Assembly (NCBI GenBank): GCA_041655735.1
Contig: JBBAEV010000044.1
Span: 1 to 6,211 of the forward strand
Source: JBBAEV01 sp041655735
Lineage (GTDB): Bacteria > Bacillota_I > Bacilli_A > RF39 > UBA660
Reading direction: 5' to 3'
DNA length: 6,211 nucleotides
In this document: in pieces, positions 5,969 through 6,211 of the stretch
Numbering within the stretch: position 1 is the stretch's first letter
Layout: each line of letters starts with the position of its first letter
The notes under the pieces: model-generated
Database searches by the model: none
What the model was told of the DNA's origin: nothing
The model's input: the letters and a program-made list of their open reading frames with translations, nothing else
Program-made: the position numbers and the translations under genes

Positions 5969-6211
5969 ATGGAAATCTTAATAACAATAAGTATCATTTT
6001 ATTAGTTCTTATTTTAGTATCTATTAAACAAGTAAATGCATATGAAAAAGGTATATTATTTTCTTATGGTAAGTTTAATAGAATATTAGACCCGGGGTGG
6101 CATATTGTATTACCTATTATAAGATCAATAAGAAAAGTAGATATTCGTACCAAAGCTGTAGATGTACCAGATCAAAACGCTATTACAAAAGATAATATAT
6201 CAGTGAAAATT
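5969..6211 (+). CDS. Slipin/stomatin-type SPFH (band 7) membrane protein, 3' end outside window
   Basis: Eighty-one codons are visible and the frame is open to the window end. AAGGAGG at 5953-5959 is nine bases before the ATG. Residues 2-19 form one hydrophobic helix (EILITISIILLVLILVSI), followed by KQVNAYEKGILFSYGK and RILDPGWHIVLPI (38-50), the characteristic opening of the SPFH/prohibitin-homology domain. The following VDIRTKAVDVPDQNAITKDN (57-76) continues the first beta strands. Bacterial slipins are membrane-anchored oligomeric scaffolds linked to membrane microdomains and are often paired with NfeD proteins; the partner and C-terminus would lie beyond the window. The exact subfamily (slipin versus HflK/QmcA type) is not decided by this fragment, although the sequence is closest in feel to slipin/QmcA. 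Confidence 0.85.
   Translation, partial: MEILITISIILLVLILVSIKQVNAYEKGILFSYGKFNRILDPGWHIVLPIIRSIRKVDIRTKAVDVPDQNAITKDNISVKI

Noticed and set aside
1..6211. CRISPR arrays, insertion sequences, tRNA or rRNA genes
   Set aside because: No regularly spaced repeats, transposase-like frames, terminal inverted repeats, cloverleaf sequences or rRNA segments were seen on either strand.

Overview
The window is very AT-rich. It uses the standard bacterial code: stops are TAA or TAG, Trp is TGG, and no real gene has an in-frame TGA. Arg is mostly AGA, Shine-Dalgarno sites are AAGGAGG-like, and promoters are TATAAT-type. This fits a low-GC Firmicute, for example a gut member of the Bacilli or an RF39/Erysipelotrichia-like lineage. 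That placement is inference from composition and gene content; no marker gene settles it.

Layout, all on the + strand. (1) Positions 1-2396 hold the 3' part of a large extracellular repeat protein: at least three Ig-like modules, then two tandem right-handed beta-helix (pectate-lyase-like/NosD-like) modules. Its start lies outside the window. (2) A strong intrinsic terminator (2407-2434) overlaps the extended -10 of the next promoter. (3) Positions 2458-4944 hold an apparent three-gene operon: a TtcA-family PP-loop, iron-sulfur tRNA thiolase, then two helical proteins of unknown function (314 and 231 aa), tightly packed with good ribosome-binding sites. (4) Positions 4945-5263 have no protein gene but carry an independent small RNA gene (about 5015-5199) with its own extended -10 promoter, a long closing stem and a terminator. 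Its layout matches 6S RNA (ssrS), the regulator that binds sigma-A RNA polymerase. (5) Positions 5264-5908 encode an S4-less RluA-family pseudouridine synthase. (6) From 5969 to the window end is the start of a slipin/stomatin-type SPFH membrane protein, which runs off the window.

Two genes act on RNA modification (TtcA-like and RluA-like) and the small RNA acts on transcription. Beyond that, I see no common pathway linking the surface protein, the operon and the SPFH gene. The least ordinary items are the 6S-like RNA with its alternative pairings, and the two unrecognised genes translated behind the TtcA homologue.
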